Assembly: GCA_023459335.1 (NCBI GenBank)
Contig: JAEWUO010000029.1
Span: 1-40,002, forward strand
Reading direction: 5' to 3'
DNA length: 40,002 nt
Origin: Bacillota bacterium
GTDB lineage: Bacteria; Bacillota; Clostridia; Christensenellales; CAG-138
In this document: piece after piece, positions 1 to 8,866 of the stretch
Layout of the letters: every line of letters starts with the position of its first letter
Numbering within the stretch: the stretch's first letter is position 1
Translations under genes and position numbers: made by a program
The notes under the pieces: generated by a model
Told to the model about the DNA's origin: nothing
Seen by the model: only the letters and a program-made list of their open reading frames with translations
The model's database searches: none

Positions 1-122
1 AGACTTTCCAGCAATTCAAAGGGTTTTCGACATACATTTCTGTATGAAGGGACTATTTCGTTAGTTTTGTAAAATTGCCAAAGCAATCTATGGCGAAACG
101 CACATATTAAAACTAACTTCTA
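1..122 (-). ncRNA. Group I intron, 5' part (runs off the window)
   Basis: Read on the minus strand, positions 20-1 hold the P-type core element AATTGCTGGAAAGTCT, almost the same as the one in the intron at 11639-12438. It is preceded by a P2-like hairpin (CATACAGAAATGTATG, about 30-46), as in that intron. A guide-like stretch GTCCCTTC (46-53) can pair with GAATGGAT (123-130) in the upstream gene with a U.G pair at the end, which would place the 5' splice site at 123/122. The R and S elements and the 3' exon lie outside the window. The intron core is clear; the splice site is inference because the P1 loop would be long (about 70 nt). Confidence 0.6.
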
Positions 123-811
123 ATCCATTCTTCATTAACTTTTTTAGAAATTGTAATATTGTCATTAAAGAAAACTCTAATAAAATCTCCATTTTTTAAT
201 TTATAATTAATAACATATTGATAAGAATCAGCTACTGTAATTTTACAGTAAATTGGATAATAATCAAAGTCAAATTCTACGTAACCACTATTTCTTTTAT
301 ATATTCTTTCTGGTATTAAAAAAAGAGTTTTTGTAAAAGTATCAATTTTAATACGCCATTTGAAACTTTCCTTAGTTTTATTGCAGTAATCTTCTATAAT
401 AAAATTTTCAATATCCTCATTATTTATCAATAGTTGTTCCACATTACCATGGTTTACAATAATTGGATCAATTTCTCTTATATTTTCTAATTTTAATGGA
501 TTGGTTTCAAAAGATTCTTTACCATTAATTAAATTTTTAAAAAATTCTCGTCCTAGTGTTAAATTTAAATTACCAATAGAAAAAAGACTATCTTCCATAG
601 AAAGTGAATAAATTGATTTTGGATTTGACCAACCTATCAATCCCTTTTCTTTTGCGGCCGCCCATATAATACTCCCCGCATTTTGACTAATATCACTAAC
701 TTTCAAAGAGTCTAAAAAGAGAGTAGGAACAAGTAAATTGCTCCCACCCTCATTTTGACTAAGGGAGTATATGGTAGCATTTTTAACGTTCATAATGCCC
801 CATGCTTCCAT
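113..811 (-). CDS. Tail structural protein paralogue, probably interrupted by a group I intron
   Basis: The start is ATG at 811, 8 nt after AAGGAG; an in-frame GTG at 820 overlaps that site. The frame encodes 232 aa. Residues about 30-100 (VPTLFLDSLKVSDISQ, a tryptophan segment, then SMEDSLFSIGNLNLTLG) align with residues about 550-620 of the next gene upstream (VLFLDTLKVSTIEQ ... NLEDALYSPASMSVMLG). The two are thus related virion proteins, here without the long N-terminal part. The stop at 113-115 may not be the true end: group I intron sequence follows at once, so the C-terminus is likely encoded by an exon beyond the left edge. The role in the tail is inferred from position after the connector genes. 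Confidence 0.6.
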   Translation of the reverse strand: MEAWGIMNVKNATIYSLSQNEGGSNLLVPTLFLDSLKVSDISQNAGSIIWAAAKEKGLIGWSNPKSIYSLSMEDSLFSIGNLNLTLGREFFKNLINGKESFETNPLKLENIREIDPIIVNHGNVEQLLINNEDIENFIIEDYCNKTKESFKWRIKIDTFTKTLFLIPERIYKRNSGYVEFDFDYYPIYCKITVADSYQYVINYKLKNGDFIRVFFNDNITISKKVNEEWIRS

Positions 812-828
812 ATCTTTCACTCCTTATA

Positions 829-3282
829 TTAATATTCTGTTTTTCCTACGATCTCATCATCGCCGCTCTCGATTGCCGCTGCAACTTTGAACATCTCTGC
901 TTCGTCTACTGAATTTAACAATGCTGTTCCCTTAACCTTTGTTGAACCATCAGTTTCGTTTAATTCTACTTCATAAGAGTTTAATTTAACCATTCTACCA
1001 TCCTCTGGTCTTAAAACTTTCATTGCCATAGAGAATACTGTTGGGTCACCAGAAGCTTCTAGATTTATTGTTTGTTCAGACTTCATCTTAGCTCTAGGAA
1101 CTTCGAACTGTAAACGCTTTTCGCGTCCAGTTAGTTGGTCTACTGACATTGTTTCTCCAGTAATTCTATAAGTTCCAGGGAATTTTTCAGCGGAAATTTC
1201 TATTGTGTCACCAAGCGATTGATTAACCTCAGCAATGGTTCTTGTAAACTTTAAGTATATCTCTCCTTCAACAATTGGAGTTCCGTCTTCATAAGGTTTC
1301 ATTGTCATAGGGTCAATATAAACCGTTGCAGCAACGTTTTCACCTTCGGAAGGTACGCCTAAGCTGTTTCCAGAAGGAACAACGAATGTTTTAGTTGCTA
1401 CCGCTTTTTCTGTTCTGTCTAATTTTGTTAATTTTAAAATACCATTGGCAAATTTATTACCGCCAGAACCTAACATTACTGACATTGATGCTGGTGAGTA
1501 GAGAGCATCTTCTAAGTTTAATGTAATGCTCTTTTTAAAATCCCAAGAAATTAAGGTTGAATCACCCTGTCCGCCAGTAGCCTCAGATTCTTCAGCTGTT
1601 TGTTCTATTGTTGAAACTTTCAACGTATCTAAGAACAATACTGGAATATATTTAATACTTGGTTTATTGATTTTCTTTATTTTAAATTCAGAAACTGTAC
1701 AAGTACAATCCACTAACTCCCCATTTATGTTTAATGGTACAGTATGAATAATTCCTTTTTCAGTTAATGTTTTAGCCTGACTATCTGTTATAAAACTAGT
1801 TTCCTTTATCATCCAAGCTAACTTAGAATTTGTTTGTTTTCCAGCTTTATTTGCTACGAATATTAATCCTTTATCGCCTATTATAGTTAAAGCTAAATAT
1901 TCTTTTCCCTTAAAGATTGGATCTCTGTAGTACACTACATTTCCTTTTTTATCCTCAAAAGAGAACAAACCAGTTTTATCTATTGCTAAATTTCTGTACT
2001 CTCTATTTTTCAAAAGATACATCTGTGCTCCAACTCCAGTTTCTGTTGCTCCTAGTGTAGAAACATACACAGCTCTATTTGATGCTGTTCCATTTGATGT
2101 TAATGTTACAGTAGCATCTTCGTTAGCGGCCGCAATTTCCTGCAACTTTGCTATCACAGATTCTAAATCATAACCAGATGTCTCCGCTCCAATTGAATAA
2201 GTGTAAACGCCATTTGCATCAGTTAGATTAACAGTACCGATAGTATTAACTAGATAGCCGCCAGAAACAGCATCTATTCCACTAACCATACTTTCATCCA
2301 TTGAATCAATTATTTGCAATCTTTGTCTTAGGGCATCGATTGCTGCATTAATAGATAGATGTTCTCCACTTCCCCACATTGTTGCTAAATTAAGACTATT
2401 GTCTACGTTTGTTAATGCTCCCGGATAGGCTGTCCCAATTGTATAATCACCATCTCCAATTCTATTAAATGTAGTACCTAAGAAAGTTGGATTAAAATAA
2501 CCCATTTCATTTTCAACACTTAAATTAGCATAGTCATTATAAGTTATATCATAACCCTTTGCAATATACGAGGTCGTTAATTGATTAATAGCAGACATAA
2601 CTTCTTCCAAAGAATAAGTGTTTTGAGTTAAACGCCCAGTTATACCAAGAACTACTAACTTCTCTTTTGAATTTGGACTAACAGCAAAACTGTCACTAAA
2701 GGTTAACGCTCCAAATTGTCCACTTTCAAAAGTAAATCTAGCTCCATTTTTTCTTATGATATTTTCATTCTTTGCAAATAGCTGTAGAACTTGTTCTTCA
2801 TATGAAAACTGATGACTATCAGTTGTATCATAAGTGAATTCAGCTATTCCTGAATATACATATGTACCAATAACTTCTTCAGTAGCCTCTATTAGAGTTG
2901 TATCATTTGTTAAAGTAATGTCGTTAATCGTAACACCATCTGGTAAAGTAAGTGTAACACCTGCGGCAACTATTTCTGTAACTGTCATATCAGCACCAGT
3001 ACCAGAAGTTGTGCTATAAGTAAAAGCTGATTGAGTTGCTTTTACTATTGGATAAGCCGCCCCTCGTAATATATCTGCCTTGTCAAAAACATATGCTTGA
3101 AATCCTTCATCAGAGCCAATACCATCAACAAGAGGATATACTGTTGTAGTTCTTATTACAGCCTTTAATGCTGCCGAAATCTTGATTGTTCTTTGTGTTT
3201 CAAATGTTTCATCCACTCGGTCAATCTCCCATAGTGTAACATTTGCTACTTCTTTGATACCTTGTTTATCAAATATTCCCAT
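829..3282 (-). CDS. Large tail structural protein (possible major tail/tube protein)
   Basis: 817 aa, ATG preceded by GGAGGG. It is rich in Thr, Ser, Gly and Val, as expected for beta-rich virion proteins. The N-terminal ~100 residues (GIFDKQGIKEVANVTLWEID...) are followed by a Thr-rich segment (about 95-170), a central region, and a C-terminal module (about 540-817) that recurs in the next gene. It is the first large gene after the head-tail connector set, where tailed phages usually encode the tail tube or sheath. No sheath or tube signature is recognised by eye, so the name rests on position and composition. It could also be a large head-fibre or baseplate protein. Confidence 0.5.
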   Translation of the reverse strand: MGIFDKQGIKEVANVTLWEIDRVDETFETQRTIKISAALKAVIRTTTVYPLVDGIGSDEGFQAYVFDKADILRGAAYPIVKATQSAFTYSTTSGTGADMTVTEIVAAGVTLTLPDGVTINDITLTNDTTLIEATEEVIGTYVYSGIAEFTYDTTDSHQFSYEEQVLQLFAKNENIIRKNGARFTFESGQFGALTFSDSFAVSPNSKEKLVVLGITGRLTQNTYSLEEVMSAINQLTTSYIAKGYDITYNDYANLSVENEMGYFNPTFLGTTFNRIGDGDYTIGTAYPGALTNVDNSLNLATMWGSGEHLSINAAIDALRQRLQIIDSMDESMVSGIDAVSGGYLVNTIGTVNLTDANGVYTYSIGAETSGYDLESVIAKLQEIAAANEDATVTLTSNGTASNRAVYVSTLGATETGVGAQMYLLKNREYRNLAIDKTGLFSFEDKKGNVVYYRDPIFKGKEYLALTIIGDKGLIFVANKAGKQTNSKLAWMIKETSFITDSQAKTLTEKGIIHTVPLNINGELVDCTCTVSEFKIKKINKPSIKYIPVLFLDTLKVSTIEQTAEESEATGGQGDSTLISWDFKKSITLNLEDALYSPASMSVMLGSGGNKFANGILKLTKLDRTEKAVATKTFVVPSGNSLGVPSEGENVAATVYIDPMTMKPYEDGTPIVEGEIYLKFTRTIAEVNQSLGDTIEISAEKFPGTYRITGETMSVDQLTGREKRLQFEVPRAKMKSEQTINLEASGDPTVFSMAMKVLRPEDGRMVKLNSYEVELNETDGSTKVKGTALLNSVDEAEMFKVAAAIESGDDEIVGKTEY

Positions 3283-3291
3283 TTTTCCCTC

Positions 3292-3999
3292 CTATTCTCG
3301 CCAATCTTCAAGTTTTATGTCTTTACAGCCTTGTAGTAGTGCGAGATAATCTTGTTCATATTTTACTTTTTTTGATTTTCTATCTATTAGCCCATAGAAT
3401 GAACATAGAGTTTGTTTTTTAGTATCAATCCCATACGTCTCTCCTATTTGAATTAAATCTAATAGTTTTTGTTTTTTTGAATTCTTTTGCTCTTGTTTTC
3501 TTTTTACAGCTTCTCTTTTTTCCCTCAATAAACGAAATTTTCGTGCTGTTTCGCTTTCATTTTCTGGAATATCTTCTTGGACTTCAATTCTGGCATTTTG
3601 TATCCTTAATATTTTTTGAAAAATACCAAAATTGTGTTTATCTATGATTTTCTTTTCTTGTGGGTTTCCGACCACTATTTGATTCGGAAGAATATAAATC
3701 TGTTCTTTTATAAAGAACTCTAGTGCATTTAGAAACTCAAGATAGAAAACCTCATCATTTTCAGCACTCTCAAGAAGATATTCAAAAATGGAGAACTCTT
3801 TCGGAACTTCTTTTAGTTCCAGTTCCTCTATATTTAAGGTGAGTATAGTTAATAGTCGATTATAATAATTTAATCCAACTTCAATAATTTCACCCAAAGT
3901 AAAACAATGAACTTTACAAATGTCTAAAAAAGGAGAAGGTATATTGTAGAATGCTTGTAACTCTATCTCTTTAGTTGTTAATTTATCAACTAAATTCAT
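3292..3999 (-). CDS. Hypothetical protein in the connector/tail block
   Basis: About 235 aa if started at ATG 3999 (GGAG 10 nt upstream), overlapping the end of the preceding gene by 14 bp. An earlier in-frame ATG at 4035 lacks a good ribosome site. The first half is helical and hydrophobic/acidic (YNIPSPFLDICKVHCFTLGEII...). The C-terminal part is very basic and coiled (REKREAVKRKQEQKNSKKQK). Its place between a tail-completion-like gene and the large tail gene would suit a tail assembly factor, but no family is recognised. Confidence 0.55.
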   Translation of the reverse strand: MNLVDKLTTKEIELQAFYNIPSPFLDICKVHCFTLGEIIEVGLNYYNRLLTILTLNIEELELKEVPKEFSIFEYLLESAENDEVFYLEFLNALEFFIKEQIYILPNQIVVGNPQEKKIIDKHNFGIFQKILRIQNARIEVQEDIPENESETARKFRLLREKREAVKRKQEQKNSKKQKLLDLIQIGETYGIDTKKQTLCSFYGLIDRKSKKVKYEQDYLALLQGCKDIKLEDWRE

Positions 4000-4477
4000 T
4001 AAAACCACACTCCAATTCATAACAACCCATTTCATCTGTTAAAGTTATTAATTTAAAACCTCTTATTTTTAAAGTTCCTAAGCCATTAATTCTCTTTCCA
4101 GAGAGAGATTTCTTTATTTCTGAGATTAATTCAAAAGGACGTAACGTTTCGCCGCATATTATCCACTCATTTAATGGACAAAAAATTTGAATTTTCATAG
4201 TTACTTTAGAAAAACTATCATTCTCTTCATAATTCTCTCCGCTTGTAAACAACAAAACTAATTTACTTTCTGATTTTTGTTCATCATGTTTTACTAGTGG
4301 AATAATCCTTACATTTTTATTTAAAAGACTTATGCCTTGTATTTCCGGTTTGCCGGCGGCTAATGGATCTATATCAGTATATTTTAGTAATTTGCAAAGA
4401 TTTTGATTTGCTAATAATAATTTCGCTATCCTAACTAAAATCTTACCTAACTCTTGGGAGTTATTTACGCTACTCAT
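3986..4477 (-). CDS. Tail completion/terminator-like connector protein
   Basis: 163 aa; its ATG overlaps the stop of the upstream gene (TAATG) with GGAGGTGGG just before, so the two are translationally coupled. It begins with a helical segment (LVRIAKLLLANQNLCKLLKYTDIDPL), then 'LLNKNVRIIPLV' and beta-rich sequence ending in a conserved-looking 'KRINGLGTLKIRGFKLI'. The order helix, then mixed sheet is like phage tail-completion or head-tail joining proteins. Function is inferred from this pattern and its position in the connector block. Confidence 0.5.
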   Translation of the reverse strand: MSSVNNSQELGKILVRIAKLLLANQNLCKLLKYTDIDPLAAGKPEIQGISLLNKNVRIIPLVKHDEQKSESKLVLLFTSGENYEENDSFSKVTMKIQIFCPLNEWIICGETLRPFELISEIKKSLSGKRINGLGTLKIRGFKLITLTDEMGCYELECGFNEFS

Positions 4478-5223
4478 TACCCACCTCCCATATTGTTAAG
4501 AAAAAAATCTGTTTGATTTGGCGTTTCAATTTTATTTTTATTTTCCTCTGGTTCATCACTTCTTAATAACTTTTGTCTAAAGCTACAGTAGGCTACATTT
4601 TGTATTGCGGTTCTATTTATAAAAGTGAACTCATAACCAAAGTTTTTTAGTTCAAAATAAAGTTCTTTTTCCAATAAATTACTATCTTTTGTTAGTAAGA
4701 CGAAATTGGAGTTTGGTTCTCTGTATGGTATGTTTGTAAATTTAAAATAATCTTCAAAAAATCTTCCCATTGTAGTTAAAATTTTTATTGGTTGAACTTT
4801 AATAACTTCACCGTATCTGTCGCTTATGTTTATTGTATCATCTAAACAGATAACTCTATATTTATTATATCCTTTAGAGATATCTTCCTCTTTAAATAAA
4901 ACTAACCATAGTTTTTCAACTACAATAGTTCCAATTTCCTGTTTTATTTTCACTTGATCTCCAAGCTCTAAAAGATTTTCTAATCTAGTTAGTAAATTCG
5001 AGATTTGCTTTGTTTCATCTCGCTTACTCACTTGTAGAGAGCCGTCGATTACTTCATCTAATTCTTCGTCATTTAATTGTGTAATAGTACAATAATACAT
5101 AGTTCTTTTTAAAAATAAATTTTCAAACTCATAAGCCGCTCTGTTTTTGCGGACCTCAGCTCTTGAGTTACCTCTTTTGGTAGCTCTTTTTGAGTAAACA
5201 TCTTCAAAATATCCCATTTTCAT
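4477..5223 (-). CDS. Head-tail connector/stopper-like structural protein
   Basis: About 248 aa from ATG 5223, preceded by GAGG; a GTG at 5244 is possible but has no ribosome site. It overlaps the previous gene by about 20 bp. The N-terminus (YFEDVYSKRATKRGNSRAE) is basic; the middle holds 'NDEELDEVIDGSLQVSKRDETKQISNLL' and 'YNKYRVICLDDTINISDRYGEVIKVQPIKI', a beta-rich stretch. The last ~30 residues are Asn/Glu/Pro-rich and probably flexible. The head-closure role is inferred from gene order only. Confidence 0.5.
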   Translation of the reverse strand: MKMGYFEDVYSKRATKRGNSRAEVRKNRAAYEFENLFLKRTMYYCTITQLNDEELDEVIDGSLQVSKRDETKQISNLLTRLENLLELGDQVKIKQEIGTIVVEKLWLVLFKEEDISKGYNKYRVICLDDTINISDRYGEVIKVQPIKILTTMGRFFEDYFKFTNIPYREPNSNFVLLTKDSNLLEKELYFELKNFGYEFTFINRTAIQNVAYCSFRQKLLRSDEPEENKNKIETPNQTDFFLNNMGGG

Positions 5224-5452
5224 CACCGCCTCTAGTGAGCTCACCTATGGCATCAAAGATGAAACTTCTGAAATATTTATATTCTAAATATCGACAAGAA
5301 GAGAGTTTTCCGTATATCCTGTAATATGATGAATTCTTATTCTTTACTTCTAATAGTAAGCATAAAACTTCATCTAAAACAACCTCCCAATTGCCGCCGC
5401 TCTCTTTTAATTTTAGAATATTATATATTTTCTTTTTTAATTCCTCTTTCAT
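5204..5452 (-). CDS. Small hypothetical protein of the connector block
   Basis: 82 aa, ATG overlapping the preceding stop (ATGA at 5449-5452). Mostly helical with charged N-terminus (KEELKKKIYNILKLKE) and three cysteines. It ends with UGA, showing that UGA is a stop in this genome. No family recognised. Tight overlaps on both sides place it in the head-tail operon. Confidence 0.55.
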   Translation of the reverse strand: MKEELKKKIYNILKLKESGGNWEVVLDEVLCLLLEVKNKNSSYYRIYGKLSSCRYLEYKYFRSFIFDAIGELTRGGDENGIF

Positions 5453-5898
5453 CGTTTCTTTTTCCCAACCAAATCCCCGTAATTAAATGGTTGTCCACCT
5501 ACAGAGCGATAATAAATAGACTCACCATATCTAGCTTCTTCTAAAGCAGTTTTCTTTAGATTTTGTAGCTCTTTTAGAATTGGAGCTTGCGAAAAATCAC
5601 TTTCAGCATATTGAGTTTTTATGTTTTCCCAAGTGTCAATTTGTTGACATATCCAAAAGTATCTCATATACATAGAAAGAACTTGGATTTCGCTATTTGT
5701 AATCTTAGTATCTAAAAAATTATTATTTTCATCCATAGCTAAACTAACTCTTGGAAATTTAAACAGATGTATTGAGGATAAAATAAATTGAGTCCATTCA
5801 GCGTAAATCCATTTATCTTCTTCTGGATCTAAACCAACTTTATATATGTCAGACTCAATTTTGCTAAGAAAGGCAGCGTATAAAACTTCTACGTCCAT
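5449..5898 (-). CDS. Head-tail adaptor-like protein
   Basis: 149 aa. The pattern of an N-terminal helix (FLSKIESDIYKV), a central 'FKFPRVSLAMDENN' and then 'ITNSEIQVLSMYMRYFWICQQIDTWENIKTQYAESDFSQAP' fits phage connector proteins in which 'LTxEEIxxLAxxM...W..RQI' precedes 'DFK..S'. Such proteins form the ring beneath the portal. It lies three genes after the capsid gene, as expected. Family membership is a pattern match by eye. Confidence 0.55.
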   Translation of the reverse strand: MDVEVLYAAFLSKIESDIYKVGLDPEEDKWIYAEWTQFILSSIHLFKFPRVSLAMDENNNFLDTKITNSEIQVLSMYMRYFWICQQIDTWENIKTQYAESDFSQAPILKELQNLKKTALEEARYGESIYYRSVGGQPFNYGDLVGKKKR

Positions 5899-5915
5899 TC
5901 TTTTTCCTCCTCACT

Positions 5916-6401
5916 CTATTTTTCGTCTTCGTCAGCAGCCATTAATTGGACCTGTTTAAGAACATCTTTACCTGTGAGTTTTTTTAATTCTTGACATTTT
6001 TCATAGTCTGTTAATTTTTCTTCAACAGCTATCTCAAATAATGTTTCAATTTGAGTTTGATTCATTAATTCAATGTCTTCTTTAAATTTAACAATTGGTG
6101 CAACTTTTAAAAGATAACTAATTTTATTGTCGTCTAAGACATATTCTATTTTATCAATATCTTCCTCTGGAATTAATCCCAAGTCGATAGCATCTTGTTT
6201 ATCAACTATTGAGATTTTTCCCATAGTTAGGGCTTTCATAAACCCAGTATCCCAAACTAGCTGCTCCATTTTGCTATATTCTATAGGAAAAGTAACACCG
6301 CGTCTTTCAAAAACTATTCGTATACCAATCGCATGATTAATAATGCCGAAACGCTCTCTGGTATTACTTCTTATTTTTACTGTTCTTTTTGTTTCTATCA
6401 T
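5916..6401 (-). CDS. Hypothetical head-region protein
   Basis: 161 aa, ATG 6401 with AAAGGAGG about 10 nt upstream. It starts with a beta-rich domain (KRTVKIRSNTRERFGIINHAIGIRIVFERRGVTFPIEY) and ends with an acidic helical segment (AADEDEK). It is separated from the capsid gene by a strong hairpin. The place right after the major capsid gene is typical for a head accessory or connector protein; no domain is recognised. Confidence 0.5.
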   Translation of the reverse strand: MIETKRTVKIRSNTRERFGIINHAIGIRIVFERRGVTFPIEYSKMEQLVWDTGFMKALTMGKISIVDKQDAIDLGLIPEEDIDKIEYVLDDNKISYLLKVAPIVKFKEDIELMNQTQIETLFEIAVEEKLTDYEKCQELKKLTGKDVLKQVQLMAADEDEK

Positions 6402-6422
6402 TATAATAATTCCTCCTTTAAT

Positions 6423-6448
6423 TAATGGGGAGTATTAACTCCCCATTA
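6423..6448 (-). terminator. Hairpin after the capsid gene
   Basis: Perfect 10-bp stem (TAATGGGGAG / CTCCCCATTA) with a 6-nt loop just after the capsid stop. No U-run follows on the minus strand, so it is more likely a partial terminator or mRNA-stabilising hairpin that raises capsid expression over the downstream genes. Confidence 0.6.
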
Positions 6449-6470
6449 CCTTTAAAAACCCTTAATTTAT

Positions 6471-7565
6471 TTAAACTTTTGGATATTTTGTTGGAACTGT
6501 ACCATCAGCTAAACTTGTGTTTACATATGTACACCAGTTGTGTAATGCTATAATACCAACACCAACCTTTTGTGTAACTTTTACTTCATAAGATTCATCA
6601 CCATTATTTTTCCAATCACTAATTCTAATACCGCCTTCAAATAGTAATTTTACTACTTTTTCGCCTCCGGCAGGGAAGATATACGCTATACCCGGATTTG
6701 TAGTAGTTACTGTATTAGTTTCATCTGTAAAGCTTTGTGGTATTTCAACAATTGGAGATGTACCAAAAGTTCTGATTAAACCAGTTTCAGCAATTTCTTG
6801 AATGTGTTTTGGATTATAAACTGGAGTAGCTGCACCAGTTCCACCTGAACCAACTGAAATTGGGCGTCCGATAATGGAAGGACCCATATCAGCAATAAAC
6901 TCTGGTGGTGCGAATATAACAGCTTTTCCGCCACCATATGTTTTTGCTATTGTTTCTAATTTTCTCATTTCAGCCTCATCAAAAGCTGTTCCTGAGAATG
7001 TATTAGCTGCTGGACGCTTAATATTGTTTGTAGATGCAATTAAGGCTTTTTGAAGTTCACCAAAGATAGCTTCTTGAATACCTTCAAGAATTATATCGAT
7101 AACCTCATTTAAATCCTCTCTTCCCATCATTACCTGATAGAAATCAACCCTACCTGCACCACCTATAGCATATGTTGAAACTTCAAATTCTGAATTATCT
7201 AATCTAAAAGTGTCATACATACCGTTTAAAGCAACTCTAGTGATGAACTGTTTTGCTCTTTGACGCCCTTTTCTAATTTTATATATTTTCTTCTGTTCGT
7301 CAGGGACCTGATCTACGTCCGCAAACGCCATAAAGTAATTTTCAAAGTATGGTACAAATATTTCGTTATATACCTCAGTTACCATTTCATAAATGGTAAA
7401 ACGATTTTTCTCAAATCCATAAGGAACACCAGTTAGCTCCTTTATTTGATTTCTCAAAGTTGTTTTTACATCTTCGGAAGTATATTTAGTTATTCCATCC
7501 TTAGTTGTTGTTTCGTAGCCTTGTGAAAATAAGCTGCGTTTTGCTAATTCTTTTAATATTGACAT
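6471..7565 (-). CDS. Major capsid protein (HK97-fold type)
   Basis: 364 aa; ATG preceded by GGAGGT. Position after portal, protease/scaffold and decoration genes, the size, and segments such as 'IYKIRKGRQRAKQFITRVALNGMYDTFRLDN', 'EFEVSTYAIGGAGRVDFYQVMMGREDLNEVIDIILEGIQEAIFGELQ' (long spine-like helix) and 'GKAVIFAPPEFIADMGPSIIGRP' fit an HK97-fold capsid subunit. It lies in the head operon and is followed by a strong hairpin. The fold is inferred; no structure could be compared here. Confidence 0.8.
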   Translation of the reverse strand: MSILKELAKRSLFSQGYETTTKDGITKYTSEDVKTTLRNQIKELTGVPYGFEKNRFTIYEMVTEVYNEIFVPYFENYFMAFADVDQVPDEQKKIYKIRKGRQRAKQFITRVALNGMYDTFRLDNSEFEVSTYAIGGAGRVDFYQVMMGREDLNEVIDIILEGIQEAIFGELQKALIASTNNIKRPAANTFSGTAFDEAEMRKLETIAKTYGGGKAVIFAPPEFIADMGPSIIGRPISVGSGGTGAATPVYNPKHIQEIAETGLIRTFGTSPIVEIPQSFTDETNTVTTTNPGIAYIFPAGGEKVVKLLFEGGIRISDWKNNGDESYEVKVTQKVGVGIIALHNWCTYVNTSLADGTVPTKYPKV

Positions 7566-7582
7566 TCTTTTATACCTCCTTA

Positions 7583-8236
7583 TTAAACTTCAATAAAGAT
7601 AACTTCAAATGCTAAACTTCCATCTGCATTTGTTGTCGCTTTAGTTATTTTTCCTAATATTCCACCTAATAAAGTGGCTGTAGTTGGATCTACTCCTATT
7701 ACTAATCTACCTTTAGAACCATTTAAAAGTCCACAGTATACTGGAGTTCCAGCTTCTAATGCTGTTGCAACATCTTCCCAAACTATTGAAGCTTCATTAT
7801 CTGTATTAGTAGTTGTGAATATTGCTGCGGCATCATCATACATAAATACATTTGTACAGATTTTTCCAGATTTATTAATCATACCAATTCTTGGTCCAAA
7901 TCCGAATTCTGTACCTTGAGCAAAATTATTTCTACCTTGTTTAAATTGATTATATAGAATTTCTGTTGAATAATTTAAACCAATAAGATCTCCATTTGCC
8001 TCTGTTGTTGTTGTTGGAACGCTAGCTGTTTTTGTAGTTGCATCAACTGCTAACCACATTCCCACTTCACAAGGAATTTTTCCATCTAATAATTCACTAG
8101 CCGCAGGTGGTATATTAGTTACGAAAACACCTCCATCCAATTCTACGTTAGCTACTATTTCTCCAGTAGCGGAGAAACTAGTGCGAGATAATTCTAACTG
8201 TCCATAGCCGTCGATTTTAAAAAGTTGTAATGCCAT
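7583..8236 (-). CDS. Capsid decoration/head stabilisation protein
   Basis: 217 aa, ATG with GGAGGGC upstream. Beta-rich and Thr/Ala/Gly-rich ('GQLELSRTSFSATGEIVANVELDGGVFVTNIPPAASELLDGKIPCEVGMWLAVDATTKTA'). It lies directly upstream of the capsid gene and 18 bp before the protease/scaffold end, the usual slot for a decoration protein. The assignment is by context and composition. Confidence 0.6.
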   Translation of the reverse strand: MALQLFKIDGYGQLELSRTSFSATGEIVANVELDGGVFVTNIPPAASELLDGKIPCEVGMWLAVDATTKTASVPTTTTEANGDLIGLNYSTEILYNQFKQGRNNFAQGTEFGFGPRIGMINKSGKICTNVFMYDDAAAIFTTTNTDNEASIVWEDVATALEAGTPVYCGLLNGSKGRLVIGVDPTTATLLGGILGKITKATTNADGSLAFEVIFIEV

Positions 8237-8254
8237 TTGATTGCCCTCCTTATT

Positions 8255-8866
8255 TTATTTCTTATATTTATTTAGAACTTGTGCTATTGGATCTTGAGTT
8301 TCTCCAAGATCAGCCTTTGGAAAAATTGATGTTTTTGAATTTTTGAATGAGTATGCACATAGTGAATTATCTAATTCTTCTATAGAATAATCTAATTTAT
8401 CTTTAACAAACTCATCAACAGCTTCTTTTCCCAATATTGTATAGAAACTTTCTAAAACTTCTTCTTTCTTTGAAGCTTCATATTTTGTTGTTTCTTCAGC
8501 AAGTTTTGCCTTCATGCTTTCGTATTCTGTTTTAATGGTTTCACTTTCAGAAATTTTTGTTTCATAGTTAGTGATTTTTACTTCATATTCCGCTATTTTA
8601 GCATCATAATCAGCAATTTTTGTTTCATACTCTGTAATTTTATCAGTATACTCTGTTTCTCTAACTATATATTCTGTAATTTTTGTAGTATATTCAGCAA
8701 CTACTTTTTCATAATCTGTAATTGAGGCTTTTAACTCAGCAACTTCTGTTTCATATTGAGTAATTTTACCCTCTTGAACTTCTATTTTTGCCAAGTTTTT
8801 TATTGCATCAGCTTCATATTGAGCTAATTTTATGTTAGCCGCCGCTAGTTCTTTTTCTATTGACAT
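8255..8866 (-). CDS. Nested scaffold protein (internal in-frame start)
   Basis: Within the protease gene, ATG 8866 is preceded by GGAGG with 8-nt spacing (GGAGGAAGAGAAAATG) and is in frame. It would yield a 203-aa protein (MSIEKELAAANIKLAQYEAD...) consisting only of the coiled-coil region and the C-terminal tail. Nested scaffolds inside protease genes are known from lambda (C/Nu3). That it is used here is inference from the strength of the site. Confidence 0.5.
   Translation of the reverse strand: MSIEKELAAANIKLAQYEADAIKNLAKIEVQEGKITQYETEVAELKASITDYEKVVAEYTTKITEYIVRETEYTDKITEYETKIADYDAKIAEYEVKITNYETKISESETIKTEYESMKAKLAEETTKYEASKKEEVLESFYTILGKEAVDEFVKDKLDYSIEELDNSLCAYSFKNSKTSIFPKADLGETQDPIAQVLNKYKK

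Noticed and set aside
1526..1747. Plus-strand open frame inside the large tail gene
   Set aside because: Lies wholly within a convincing minus-strand gene, has no ribosome site and low-complexity composition; an antisense shadow.
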